Shown here: positions 16,111 to 25,098 of the stretch, one piece after another
How the letters are laid out: the number at the start of each line of letters is the position of its first letter
Position numbering within the stretch: position 1 is the stretch's first letter
From: Streptomyces caelestis
Lineage (GTDB): Bacteria; Actinomycetota; Actinomycetes; Streptomycetales; Streptomycetaceae
Assembly (NCBI RefSeq): GCF_014205255.1
Contig: NZ_JACHNE010000001.1
Span: 744,001-808,000 of the forward strand
Direction: 5' to 3'
Length of the DNA stretch: 64,000 bases
Made by a program: the position numbers and the translations under genes
The notes under the pieces: model-generated
Seen by the model: only the letters and a program-made list of their open reading frames with translations
Told to the model about the DNA's origin: nothing
Databases searched by the model: none

Positions 16111-17238
16111 ATGACTGAGTCCAGCCAGCCCGTGCAGGTGGCGATCGTCGGCGCCGGCAACATCGCCGACGGTTGCCACATGCCCGCCGTCCAGGCCCAG
16201 AGCGGCGAGGCGGTCGTCACTGCCGTCGTCGACGTCGACCTGCGGCGCGCCGAGGTCTTCGCCGCCCGCTGGGGCATTCCCGCTGCCTACGACAGCCTGA
16301 ACCACATGCTGCGGGAGCAGCACCCGGACCTGGTCATCGTCTGCACGCCCCCGATCGCCCACGGCGAGGCCATCACCGCCTGTCTGGACGCCGGCGCGTC
16401 GGTGTGGTGCGAGAAGCCTCCCACCCTCTCGGTGGCCGAGTACGACGCCGTCGCCGCCCACGAGCGCGAGGGCGGCCCGTACGTCTCCTACGTCTTCCAG
16501 CACCGGTTCGGGTCCGCCGCCCGAGCCCTGCGAGAACACATCCGCACCGGCAGCCTCGGCGCGCCCCTGGTCGGCGTCTGCCACACCCTGTGGTACCGGG
16601 ACGACGCCTACTTCGACGTCCCCTGGCGCGGCAAGTGGGAGACCGAGGGCGGTGGCCCCACCATGGGCCACGGCATCCACCAGATGGACCTCATGCTGTC
16701 GCTGATGGGCGAATGGACCGAAGTCCGCGCCGCCATGGGCACGTTGGCCCGCGACGTGGAGACCGAGGACGTCTCCATGGCCATGGTCCGCTTCGCCAGC
16801 GGTGCCATGGTGTCCATGGTCAACAGCCTCCTCTCCCCCCGCGAGACCAGCTACCTGCGCCTCGACTTCCCCGAGGCCACGGTCGAGTTGTCCCACCTGT
16901 ACGGCTACGACAACTCCCACTGGACGTGGACCCCAGCGCCCCACCGGGTCGGCGCCACGGCCGTGGAGCTCGGAGCGCCGCTCGACGACGAAGCCAGTTC
17001 GCACGCCGCGCAACTGCGCGTGCTGCTGCGGTCGCTGCGCGCGGGGGAACGCCCCGAGGTCAGCGGCGACGACGGCCGCCGCGTCCTGGCCTTCATCGCC
17101 GCACTGTACGAGTCGGCGCGGACCGGAAGCCCCGTCACCCCGGACATGATCACCCCGGCCAGCCCCGTCTACCACTCCATGAGCGGTCGCCCCCGCACCG
17201 CCCGGGACAACGCCGCCAAGGAGAAGACCGGTGTCTGA
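16111..17238 (+). CDS. Gfo/Idh/MocA-family NAD(P)-dependent oxidoreductase
   Basis: 375 residues. The Rossmann start is VAIVGAGNIADGCHMPAV (GxGxxA/G type); the family EKP motif is WCEKPPTLS at about residue 110; the C-terminal Gfo/Idh domain contains GGGPTMGHGIHQMDLMLSL with the catalytic-type Asp/His pair. Acts on sugars or inositols in the cytoplasm, oxidising a hydroxyl with NAD(P)+. First gene of a tight four-gene operon (oxidoreductase, DUF6807, cupin, GH43) behind paired LacI operators, so probably a step in processing the imported sugar; substrate unknown. Confidence 0.9.
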   Translation: MTESSQPVQVAIVGAGNIADGCHMPAVQAQSGEAVVTAVVDVDLRRAEVFAARWGIPAAYDSLNHMLREQHPDLVIVCTPPIAHGEAITACLDAGASVWCEKPPTLSVAEYDAVAAHEREGGPYVSYVFQHRFGSAARALREHIRTGSLGAPLVGVCHTLWYRDDAYFDVPWRGKWETEGGGPTMGHGIHQMDLMLSLMGEWTEVRAAMGTLARDVETEDVSMAMVRFASGAMVSMVNSLLSPRETSYLRLDFPEATVELSHLYGYDNSHWTWTPAPHRVGATAVELGAPLDDEASSHAAQLRVLLRSLRAGERPEVSGDDGRRVLAFIAALYESARTGSPVTPDMITPASPVYHSMSGRPRTARDNAAKEKTGV

Positions 17239-18154
17239 CACTCACCTCCACATCGACCACGACGCCGCCGGAAGCCAGTTCGTGGTCTCGGCCGCGGGCA
17301 CGGACCTCGCCACGTACGTCTATCGGCCGGACACCCCCCTCGAAGAGTCCCCCAAGCCCTATCTCTATCCGCTGAGAACCCTCTCCGGCGCCCCCGTGGG
17401 CGTGTACCGGCCCTGGGACCACCGCTGGCACAAGGGTCTGCAGATGACCTGGTCGCATCTGTCCGGCGACAACTTCTGGGGCGGTCCGACCTTCGAACAG
17501 GGCGCGCCCGGCCATGGTTACGTCTGGCGTGAGAACCACGGCCGACAGGTGCACCGCGCCTTCGAGCCGCAGGACCCCGTCGGCAGTGAAGTGTCCGTCG
17601 TCCAGAGCCTGGACTGGATCTCCTCCAGCGACGAGGTGTGGATCGACGAGACGCGCACCCTCCGCTTCCACAGCGCCGACACCGCCGACGGAGTCTGGGC
17701 GCTGGACTTCACCACCGCCCTGACCAACGTCCACCGCGAACCGCTGGAGATGGGCAGCCCCACCACACACGGCCGCCCGGGCGCCGGCTACACGGGACTC
17801 TTCTGGCGCGGGCCCCGGGCCTGGACCGGCGCGGACATCATCGCCGACGGGGGCCACGAAGGCGACGCCGTCATGGGCACCCGGGGCGCCTGGGCGGCCA
17901 TCAGCGGCGAGCACGACGAACTCGACGGCGGCGCGACGGTCCTCGCCTACGCCGGCACCACCAGCGCGTCCACCCCGCTGACGTGGTTCGCCCGCAGCAG
18001 CGCCTTCGCCTGCCTCAACCCCTCGCCCGCCTTCGACACGGAGATCAAGCTGGAACCCGGCAAGACCTTGCACCTGACCCACCGCTTCGTGTTCCTCGAC
18101 CGCATGGTGGATCGCCACGAACTCGAACCGATCTCGCAGAGGTTCGCGCTGTGA
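17231..18154 (+). CDS. DUF6807 (PmoA-like) protein
   Basis: 307 residues from GTG 17231, overlapping the upstream stop by 8 bases, so translation is coupled. Characteristic segments are YPLRTLSGAPVGVYRPWDHR, WHKGLQMTWSHLSGDNFWGG and GSPTTHGRPGAGYTGLFWRG, the pattern of the DUF6807 family (annotated in databases as methane oxygenase PmoA by name only). Members sit next to Gfo/Idh/MocA oxidoreductases in sugar-catabolic loci, as here. The beta-sandwich rich in His, Trp and Asp suggests carbohydrate or metal binding. Biochemical role not established. Confidence 0.82.
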   Translation: MSDTHLHIDHDAAGSQFVVSAAGTDLATYVYRPDTPLEESPKPYLYPLRTLSGAPVGVYRPWDHRWHKGLQMTWSHLSGDNFWGGPTFEQGAPGHGYVWRENHGRQVHRAFEPQDPVGSEVSVVQSLDWISSSDEVWIDETRTLRFHSADTADGVWALDFTTALTNVHREPLEMGSPTTHGRPGAGYTGLFWRGPRAWTGADIIADGGHEGDAVMGTRGAWAAISGEHDELDGGATVLAYAGTTSASTPLTWFARSSAFACLNPSPAFDTEIKLEPGKTLHLTHRFVFLDRMVDRHELEPISQRFAL

Positions 18155-18960
18155 CTTCACTCCCCGACTTCCCCGGAGCCGTGGGGCTCAGCCAGCTCGA
18201 GGTGTACCCCTGGCCCACGGCGGACCACGAGCACGGCGGCTCGCCCCACATGCACCTCGTCTGCGCGGAGTGCTACGTCGTCGTCAGTGGCCGCGGCCGA
18301 CTGGAGACCCTCAATTACAAGGGGCTCACGACGACCGAGCTGCACGCCGGAGACGTCGTCTGGTTCACCCCCGGCACGATCCACCGAGCCATCAACGACG
18401 AGGACCTGCGCGTGATCGTCGTCATGCAGAACAGCGGCCTGCCCGAGGCGGGCGACGCGGTCATGACGTTCCCGCCCGGGTACCTGTCCCCCGAGACCTA
18501 CCCGGACGCGGCCTCACTCCTCGACACCGACGGCAACCCCAGCCACGAGCGCGCTCAGGCTCGCAGGGATCTGGCCGTCGCAGGCTTCACCGAACTGAAG
18601 CGGCAGTGGATGCGAGGAAACCGCTCGGCGTACGAGGACTTCTGCGCGGCAGCGGTACGCATCGTCCAGCCCCGTCTGGAGGCCTGGCAGAAGACGGTCA
18701 GCGACGGTGCGCTGGCCGCCGCGCACACTGCACTGCGGCAGATCGACGCACTGCGGCAGTGCCGCTTCGACCACTTGTTCAGCGCGGAGATCTCGCGTAT
18801 CGCACGCCCTTCCCCGCAGACGCTGGGCATGTGCGGTTTCCTGCGCGCCTACGACCCGGCCCGCCGGGCCGGCTCATCGACCGGGCCGAAGTCAGGCCTG
18901 TTCGCGGCCGACGTCGATGAACGTGTCCGACCGGGTGCTGATCTGCCCGGGTCGAGCTGA
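18151..18960 (+). CDS. Cupin-domain protein
   Basis: 269 residues from GTG 18151, whose last bases overlap the TGA of the previous gene (GTGA). The N-terminal cupin (about 20-115) shows HGGSPHMHLVCAECYVVVSG and the second motif ELHAGDVVWFTPGTIHRAIN; the His/Glu set suggests metal binding. The C-terminal half is helical with no family I recognise (ARRDLAVAGFTELKRQWM, RLEAWQKTVSDGAL). Position in the oxidoreductase operon suggests sugar isomerisation/epimerisation or a sugar-sensing role; not established. Confidence 0.78.
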   Translation: MTSLPDFPGAVGLSQLEVYPWPTADHEHGGSPHMHLVCAECYVVVSGRGRLETLNYKGLTTTELHAGDVVWFTPGTIHRAINDEDLRVIVVMQNSGLPEAGDAVMTFPPGYLSPETYPDAASLLDTDGNPSHERAQARRDLAVAGFTELKRQWMRGNRSAYEDFCAAAVRIVQPRLEAWQKTVSDGALAAAHTALRQIDALRQCRFDHLFSAEISRIARPSPQTLGMCGFLRAYDPARRAGSSTGPKSGLFAADVDERVRPGADLPGSS

Positions 18961-18974
18961 GGAAAGCGTTTCGA

Positions 18975-20114
18975 ATGAGTTCGATACTGCCGGAGGGCGG
19001 TCGAAGCGCAGATGCCGCGACCACCCCGATCTTGTCGGGGATGTACCCCGATCCATCGGTATGCCAGGTCGGAGAGGACTTCTATCTGGCGAATTCGTCG
19101 TTCGAGTACAGCCCCGGCGTTCCGATCTGGCATTCCCGGGACCTGGTGTCCTGGCGTCAGATCGGCAACGCCCTGACGAGGGACGAGCAGTTCCCCGCGG
19201 GCCGGTCGCCGTCGAGCCGCGGCATCTACGCCCCGACGCTGCGCCATCACGGGGGCCGGTTCTGGCTGATCACCACGAACATCGACGACCCTCGCGGCGG
19301 CCATCAGATCTACCAGGCGGGCGACCCGGCCGGGCCGTGGTCCGCGCCGATGTGCCTCACCGAACTCGACGGCATCGACCCGGACCTGGCTTGGGACGAC
19401 GAGGGTACGTGCCTGGTCACGTACTGCTCGTGGTCGGAGACCGAGATCGGCATCAGGCAGGTGGCGGTCGATCTGGAGCAGGGCGTGCTCCTCGAACAGC
19501 CGCGGTGGATCTGGCACGGCACCGGCCTGGCCCATTCCGAAGGGCCGCACCTGTACCGGCGCGGCGAATGGTGGTACCTGGTCATCGCCGAGGGCGGAAC
19601 CGACCGGGGCCACGTGGTGTCGGTGGCACGCTCGCGGAGCCCACGAGGGCCCTTCGAGGGCGCCGCGCACAATCCGGTCTTCACCCACCGCAGCACGGCT
19701 CATCCCGTCCAGAACGTCGGTCACGCCGATCTGGTCGAGCGTCCCGACGGGACGTGGGCAGCGGTGTATCTCGGCACCCGGCCGCGAGGCCGCAGTCCCC
19801 GCTTCCACGTCAACGGGCGTGAGACGTTCCTCGCCGATGTCACCTGGGTGGACGACTGGCCGCGGTTCGAACCGGCCAGCGGCCATGTCCCCACGGGACA
19901 GCGGGACTTCGAGGACGACTTCTCCGCGCCCGGACTGGATCCCAGGTGGGTCTCGCCAGGGCAGCGTCCCGACCGGTTCGTGCACAGCGCACCGGAAGGG
20001 GTGGGCGTGGGTCACGCCCTGAGCGAGACCGGCGAGCCCTCAGGACTGTTCACGCGGGTCGGCGGAGACCAATGGGAGGCCGACTTCGTCGTCGATCCGG
20101 GCGAGGGCGCGTTC
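18975..20114 (+). pseudogene. GH43 glycosidase, 5' part of a gene split by a mobile element
   Basis: ATG 18975 is preceded by GAGGAAAG. The five-bladed GH43 catalytic domain is intact: base Asp in MYPDPSVCQVGEDFYLANSS, pKa-modulating Asp in DGIDPDLAWDDEG, acid Glu in SEGPHLYRRGEWWYLVIAEG. A C-terminal beta-sandwich begins at FEDDFSAPGLDPRWV and is cut after DPGEGAF, residue 380. The missing 116 residues lie at 24748-25098. As it stands the frame runs on through the element into the methyltransferase gene. The closest functional class is beta-xylosidase/alpha-L-arabinofuranosidase; no signal peptide, so intracellular. The catalytic domain alone may keep some activity. Confidence 0.85.
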
Positions 20115-20118
20115 TTCT

Positions 20119-20128
20119 CTGAACTAAC
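20119..20128 (+). repeat. Left terminal inverted repeat CTGAACTAAC
   Basis: Ten bases, perfectly complementary to 24728-24737. Lies four bases inside the left GTTC junction. Probable recombinase-binding arm. Confidence 0.6.
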
Positions 20129-20228
20129 GAGAGCGTCCCGTGATCAGGTGACTGGACGATCAGTCCTGAGGGAACCGGTGTGGGGCCGGAGAACGGCTGC
20201 GAACGGCGCGGGTGTTAGTTTCCTTCCC

Positions 20229-20858
20229 GTGTTAGGACACCAGGACGAGACGAGGGCGGCCTACGACGGGGTCGTCGATCTGTACGCGTCGATGTTCGCC
20301 AATGGGCTGGAGACGCACCCGTTCGCGCGGAACATGATCGGCACTTTCGCCGAGCTCGTGCGTGGCACGGGGAACCTGCGGGTAGCTGACGTCGGGTGCG
20401 GCCCCGGTCATGTGACGGCGATGCTGCATGATTTGGGGCTGGACGCCTTCGGGCTCGACCTCTCCCCAGCCATGGTCGACCACGCCCGGCGGGCCCATCC
20501 GGCGCTGCAGTTCGACGAAGCGCGGATGGAGGCCCTGCCGGTCGAGGACGGTGCACTCGGCGGAGTGCTGTCCCACTACTCGATGATCCATACCCCACCC
20601 GGAGAATTGCCCGCGCTGCTCGCCGAGCAGGTGCGTGTCCTGGCACCAGGGGGCCTGCTCCTGGTGTCCTTCTTCGGGACCGAGGGACCGGAGCCGGTTC
20701 GCTTCGACCACAAGGTGACGCCCGCCTATAGCTGGCCGGCGGAGCAGTTTGCCGAGTTGCTGGCCGGGGCCGGTCTCGTCACATTTGCTCGGTTGCTCCA
20801 CGACCCAGCTTCCGAGCGGGGTTTCCTCGACACTCATTTGCTGGCCCGCCGCCCGTAG
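20229..20858 (+). CDS. Class I SAM-dependent methyltransferase (element cargo)
   Basis: 209 residues from GTG 20229; the frame is also open upstream into the truncated GH43 gene, but methyltransferase-like sequence starts only at LGHQDETRAAYDGVVDLYAS. SAM-binding motif I is VADVGCGPGHVTAMLHDLG, motif II acidic FGLDLSPAMVDHARR, then SHYSMIHTPP and LAPGGLLLVSFFG. Small-molecule or macromolecule target unknown. It is convergent with the recombinase genes and appears to be the passenger gene. Similar proteins are ordinary chromosomal genes in Streptomyces, so it may have been captured. Confidence 0.82.
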   Translation: MLGHQDETRAAYDGVVDLYASMFANGLETHPFARNMIGTFAELVRGTGNLRVADVGCGPGHVTAMLHDLGLDAFGLDLSPAMVDHARRAHPALQFDEARMEALPVEDGALGGVLSHYSMIHTPPGELPALLAEQVRVLAPGGLLLVSFFGTEGPEPVRFDHKVTPAYSWPAEQFAELLAGAGLVTFARLLHDPASERGFLDTHLLARRP

Positions 20859-20911
20859 AGCGTGGGTCGTGGCCTGGGGTGGTGTAGATCATTCGCGTGG
20901 ATGAGGCTCGG

Positions 20912-23404
20912 CTAACTTGAAGGTCCTCTTGCCGTACTGATTCGTGTCGCGATCTGGCTGAAGCGGGGCATGCCCAGATCGATCACTTGGCGTTGACGGG
21001 CTAGCTCTGCATCGAGCTGGATGAGCTTCTCCTCTGCGCTGGCGAGGCTGACTTGTAGTCCTTCGATCTCACCGAGCCATCCCTCCTGTTCTGCTTCGGT
21101 GATTCGGGCGATCAGGTTGTCGCGGATCTCGACGAGGCGGTGTCTCTGAGCCGGATCCGGTCGGAGCATGGAGCATCGAATACACGCGTGTTCGTGGATG
21201 CAGGGAGTTCCGAATGCGCGAGCGCAGATTCCGATGGACAGTTTGCGTCGCTCGAAGTGCCCGAGGAAGGCATCCCATTCCTCGTTGGTGGGGGTTCGGT
21301 ACTCCTCGCTGGGGCGGAGTGCTCGGCGCCGGGCGATGAACGCGCGATGGGCTTCGATAGCCTCGCCGGGGTAGATGGCGTTGTATCCCATGGTCGTGTT
21401 GATGCTGGTGTGCCCGGCGATGACCTGCGCGATGTGCGGGGGAAGGCCGCTGCGGATGGCATCGGTGATGAAGATCCGCCGAAAGTCATGGGGCGAGAAG
21501 TCCAAGGGCTGTCCGGCTGAGTCGGTCAGATTCGTGGAGGCCATCACCTCTTGGAGTGCTTGGCGCAGGAGCTTCGGGGAGAGGCGGGAGCTCTCGCCGC
21601 TGCGGCACCACTGGAAAAGCAGTGGCATCTGGGGATTCCAGGTCTTCTCGGCCATGTCATAGCTGGAGACGTAGGGGACGGCACCGGTGCGTGGGTCGCG
21701 GACACGGGCGATGATCGCACTGAGCACATCGGCGAGCTCCGGGCTGACCAGGATGACTCGTTCCTCATCGGTTTTGGACGGCGCGATCTGCAGGAGGGGG
21801 ACAATCTCGCCAGTGGTAGGCAGTCTGTACTGGATCAGACTGTGATGGCTGGCCTCCAACATCTCCTCGATGCGGACACCGGTGTGCTGAAGAAACTCGA
21901 CCATCGCCCAGGCCCAGAACGCGCGACTCTCCGCGAGCGCCAGGTCAACGCGCCGGCCGGTGGCGATGTTCACCGCCCAGGTCGTTCCATCCTTCGCTGC
22001 CCGCCTGAAGGTGGCGCCCGCGAAAGCGAACTGACCACCTGGCGGGGTGTCCATCAGAGCCTGTAGTCGGGCTTTGGCCTCTTTCAGGCATGTTGAAGCC
22101 GCCCGGGCGACAGCGGGCAGAGCCGGAAGTCGTTCCCGTGTCCTGTGGTCCATCCGGGCTTTGCGCCGCTTGTTGTCTTTCACGACAGCGACATCCGCGT
22201 CCTTGATCGGACTCGGCACCGCCCACGGCCCCCAGCGCGCCGGCTCATCGATAGCCCACTGGGCGATGTCGAGATAGAACGCGCGGACGGAGATCATGAT
22301 GCTGGCGACATTGGCCCGTCCGGTCACTACTTCACGCACTTTGCCGTCTGGCTGGCGACGCCGTTCGATGCGGGTCCGGCATCTCTGCTTCCAGGCCGCG
22401 CTCACCTCGGGCGCCAGGTGGAGAGAGTCGATTCCCGGATGATGTTGTTCCAGGTCGCCCCAGAAGTTGCTGGCCAGATGCCGGGACAAGTTGTTCAGGG
22501 ACGTGTAGTCCAGACCTGGCTGCCGCTCTTTGAGATAGTCCACCAAGAGATCTCTGACTGGGCGGCAGCGGACGCCGAACCGGTCGACGAGCTGCTCCAT
22601 CGACACCTGACCACTGGTGTTGGCCAGGTAGCGCAAGGAACTGGGTGCTTCTGCAGGCAGGGTGCCCAACTCTCGCAGCCAGGCGTAGAAGAGGGTGTTG
22701 CCGCGAGTTTTGGCGTTCGCGGTTTTGTTCGCTGCTTTGAGTGCGGCGAGATACTCCACGGCGTCGCCGACGGTGATGTCCGCCAAGGTGCCGCCCTTGG
22801 CGGCCACGATCTTGACCAGGGAGTGCAGGGCATCACGCCCGACCTTGGAGGACCACGTGGCAGATTCGACCATCGCTTCAAGCTGGGCGAATCCTTCCGG
22901 GTCACGGGCAGGGATCAGCCCGATCCGCAGGCTCGTCATGTTGGCCGAGGTCCGTGACAGCAGCCAGGGGAGGGCGGGCCTGACAACGTCTGCGCAGATC
23001 AGACTCAGCAGCCCTCCCGACAATGCCTGCCGCTGTGAGGGGCCAGCAGCCGTTCCGATCCACTCGGGTGCCAACCGGGCCCAGTCGTTGCCAGGACGCG
23101 TGCTCGCGGGACTGGCGTTCCAGCGCTGCTGCCAGGTGGCCCCCGGGAAAGTCTCCAGCCACTGCAAGGTCTGGCGAGCTCCGCGGATCCGGGCTCGGTG
23201 CTGCCTCACGTCCGCGGGCCGCAGAGGAGGTTGCTCCAGACGAGCCAGGATGTCGGCTCGCTCGCATGCAGTGGTCGGCCAGTCGTCCTCCGGGGGTCTG
23301 GGCGGGAAGCGCAAGGCGACGGCTTTCAATGCCTCGCCGGCCAGGCTCAGGGACGCGGGAGGTGCGACATGCGTCGTGACGGACAAGGTCTCCGTAGGCG
23401 TCAC
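20912..23404 (-). CDS. Large tyrosine recombinase (second of the overlapping pair)
   Basis: 830 residues. The catalytic phage-integrase domain is in about residues 500-720: Arg in HTGVRIEEML, His-x-x-Arg in PHDFRRIFITDAI, His in VIAGHTSINTTMGYNAIYP with the Tyr nucleophile near its end. The N-terminal 400 residues are an unusually long arm/core-binding region. After the catalytic domain comes a Cys/His cluster (GTPCIHEHACIRCSMLR), possibly zinc-binding, and a charged coiled coil (ASAEEKLIQLDAELARQRQV). The start overlaps the stop of the first recombinase by four bases (ATGA), so they are coupled and probably act together, as TnpA/TnpB do in Tn554-like elements. Confidence 0.88.
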   Translation of the reverse strand: MTPTETLSVTTHVAPPASLSLAGEALKAVALRFPPRPPEDDWPTTACERADILARLEQPPLRPADVRQHRARIRGARQTLQWLETFPGATWQQRWNASPASTRPGNDWARLAPEWIGTAAGPSQRQALSGGLLSLICADVVRPALPWLLSRTSANMTSLRIGLIPARDPEGFAQLEAMVESATWSSKVGRDALHSLVKIVAAKGGTLADITVGDAVEYLAALKAANKTANAKTRGNTLFYAWLRELGTLPAEAPSSLRYLANTSGQVSMEQLVDRFGVRCRPVRDLLVDYLKERQPGLDYTSLNNLSRHLASNFWGDLEQHHPGIDSLHLAPEVSAAWKQRCRTRIERRRQPDGKVREVVTGRANVASIMISVRAFYLDIAQWAIDEPARWGPWAVPSPIKDADVAVVKDNKRRKARMDHRTRERLPALPAVARAASTCLKEAKARLQALMDTPPGGQFAFAGATFRRAAKDGTTWAVNIATGRRVDLALAESRAFWAWAMVEFLQHTGVRIEEMLEASHHSLIQYRLPTTGEIVPLLQIAPSKTDEERVILVSPELADVLSAIIARVRDPRTGAVPYVSSYDMAEKTWNPQMPLLFQWCRSGESSRLSPKLLRQALQEVMASTNLTDSAGQPLDFSPHDFRRIFITDAIRSGLPPHIAQVIAGHTSINTTMGYNAIYPGEAIEAHRAFIARRRALRPSEEYRTPTNEEWDAFLGHFERRKLSIGICARAFGTPCIHEHACIRCSMLRPDPAQRHRLVEIRDNLIARITEAEQEGWLGEIEGLQVSLASAEEKLIQLDAELARQRQVIDLGMPRFSQIATRISTARGPSS

Positions 23405-24681
23405 CAGGCAGTCCCGAAGAGGTTGTTGAGGGATTCAGCGTTGTAGCCGGCTGCCGGAGGCGAGGGAGTCCGCTCGGCGGACTTGGCCCGTCGGGCATGG
23501 TGCGCCCGAACATGTTCGATCACCTCGTCCCGGTCGGCCGGAAGATAGAGCTGTGTCGTCGACAGGTGTGCATGACCGAGCACCCACTGCACGTCGGTCA
23601 GCGGCATCTTCGGATCCCTCGCCAGCCGATAGGCGGCGGTGTGTCGAAGATCGTGGAGAGTCCAGTTCGTACCGAGCAAAATGTTGGCTCGGTTGAACAT
23701 CGCGCGGGCCGCCGGATAGTTCAGGGGACGCCAGGGGCGGCGCAACGTCCACCACAACCCCTCGTTCTGTCCGCGGGGCACCCCGGCCCGCCAGGCGCTC
23801 TCCTGATAGAGCCGTAGCCAGACGAAAGCGTCCGCTGAGCAGGGGAGTTGTTGATAGGCCCGGCTCCCCTTGCGGACCACCCCCAGGATTTGTTGGCCGG
23901 GCAGCGCGTCGCGTTGCCGGCTGGTGAGCAGTTCCTCGGCGCGAGCACCGTTGGAAACCCAGAACGCCAGGAGAGCTCGATCACGGTCGTGCTTCAGCGC
24001 GGCGAACAGCGCGTTGAACATCGCGTCGGGGATTCGCCGAGGGGCCCTCTTGGGGATGGCCGGCCGGTAGCGGCCCTGCCGTTCGTGGCGAAACCGCTCG
24101 TCAGGGTTGTGGTGAGCGTGTGCCCTGCCATGGCGCCGGGAGCGATCCAGCGGAAACGGGTTCAGGATCGGCCCGGTTCCCTCGGAGAGGTGGAAGTCGT
24201 AGAAGGCCCGCAGCACGGTCTCGCAGTGCGCTCGCGTTGTCGACGCGTATCTCAGCCCTGGCGACGACTTTCCCGTGATCGGATTGGGAGCTCCGGGAGG
24301 CAACTGCTCCGGTACTGGCCTTGGTGCTGTCTCAGTGTTGATGTCCCGTCGGTGGCGCCAGTGCAGCGGTGCGGGCTTGTTCGCGATCTTCATCCAGCGG
24401 GCGAAGTCCCGAGCGTCCGACCGGACTGCACGGTCCCAAGCGACACCCCAGCCCCACAAAAAGCGCCACCAACGCAGCAGATCCATTCCGTACGACCGGA
24501 TCGTGGCTGCTGACTTGTCACAGGCCAGCAGCTCCGCGAAGAAGGCAGCCGCGGGTTCGATCTCGACCCCGTCCGCGTCCAGGAGGACAAAGGGCCTCCA
24601 CCGATCTCCCGTCTCCGCCAGCTGTCCGGCCTCGGGCAGCACGAAGCTCGCTAACTCCCTCTCGGGATCACGTTCAAGCAT
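23401..24681 (-). CDS. Tyrosine recombinase (first of the overlapping pair)
   Basis: 426 residues. An N-terminal SAM-like DNA-binding domain (KSAATIRSYGMDLLRWWRFL) is followed by the catalytic domain: Arg in SNGARAEELLTS, His-x-x-Arg in LHDLRHTAAYRLA, His in WVLGHAHLSTTQLYLPA with the Tyr nucleophile. All signature residues are present, so it should be active. It starts 47 bases inside the right inverted repeat, transcribed inward. Overlaps the larger recombinase by four bases. Confidence 0.9.
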   Translation of the reverse strand: MLERDPERELASFVLPEAGQLAETGDRWRPFVLLDADGVEIEPAAAFFAELLACDKSAATIRSYGMDLLRWWRFLWGWGVAWDRAVRSDARDFARWMKIANKPAPLHWRHRRDINTETAPRPVPEQLPPGAPNPITGKSSPGLRYASTTRAHCETVLRAFYDFHLSEGTGPILNPFPLDRSRRHGRAHAHHNPDERFRHERQGRYRPAIPKRAPRRIPDAMFNALFAALKHDRDRALLAFWVSNGARAEELLTSRQRDALPGQQILGVVRKGSRAYQQLPCSADAFVWLRLYQESAWRAGVPRGQNEGLWWTLRRPWRPLNYPAARAMFNRANILLGTNWTLHDLRHTAAYRLARDPKMPLTDVQWVLGHAHLSTTQLYLPADRDEVIEHVRAHHARRAKSAERTPSPPAAGYNAESLNNLFGTAW

Positions 24682-24727
24682 CCAGGGAAGCTAGCAGAGA
24701 GGCCGTCTGACCTGCGAAAATGATCGA

Positions 24728-24737
24728 GTTAGTTCAG
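24728..24737 (-). repeat. Right terminal inverted repeat GTTAGTTCAG
   Basis: Perfect complement of the left repeat, six bases inside the right GTTC junction. In the GH43 frame it supplies a TAG stop (24730-24732). Confidence 0.6.
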
Positions 24738-24747
24738 TCAACGGTTC

Positions 24748-25098
24748 ACCGTCGCCCTACGGCTCGACGGTGCCCACTGGTACGGCCTGCACGTTGCCGA
24801 GGGCGAAGTCACCGCCGTCGCACGGATCGGACAGGTCCGGTCGGTTCTCGGCTCCCGCCCGCTGCCCGATTCCCCTGTCACCCTTCGCGTCCGCTCCACG
24901 GAGCCCACTTGGCACGGACCGGACGACATCGAACTGGGCATCGGTTACGGAACCGGCACGGATGTCCTCGCCCGCCTGGACGGACGCTACCTTTCCACCG
25001 AAGTGGCGGGCGGGTTCACCGGGCGCCTGGTCGGTGTGTGGACCGAGTCGAGGGAGGTCCTTGTGCGCCGGGTCCGGTTCGCCGAACGGCGCATGTGA
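24748..25098 (+). pseudogene. GH43 glycosidase, displaced 3' part
   Basis: An open frame without its own start reads TVALRLDGAHWYGLHVAEGE and continues to RVRFAERRM and TGA 25096-25098 (about 116 residues). This is the second half of the concanavalin-like C-terminal domain found in GH43 beta-xylosidases. It is in a different frame from the 5' part because the insert length (4633) is not a multiple of three; removing the insert puts both in one frame. No ribosome site precedes it, so it is silent unless the element excises. Confidence 0.82.

Larger units (their letters stand above)
20115..24747. mobile_element. Tyrosine-recombinase element inserted in the GH43 gene, methyltransferase cargo
   Basis: 4633-bp insertion. 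Both junctions carry GTTC (20111-20114 and 24744-24747); joining the flanks there gives ...DPGEGA-FTVALRLDG... in frame, restoring a 496-residue GH43. Just inside are inverted repeats CTGAACTAAC (20119-20128) and GTTAGTTCAG (24728-24737). Contents: a class I methyltransferase (plus strand) and two overlapping tyrosine recombinases (minus strand). Organisation recalls Tn554-like or paired-integrase elements, but the sizes (426 and 830 residues), absence of a third small protein, and methyltransferase cargo do not match a named element I know. Ends are inferred, not proven. Confidence 0.78.
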
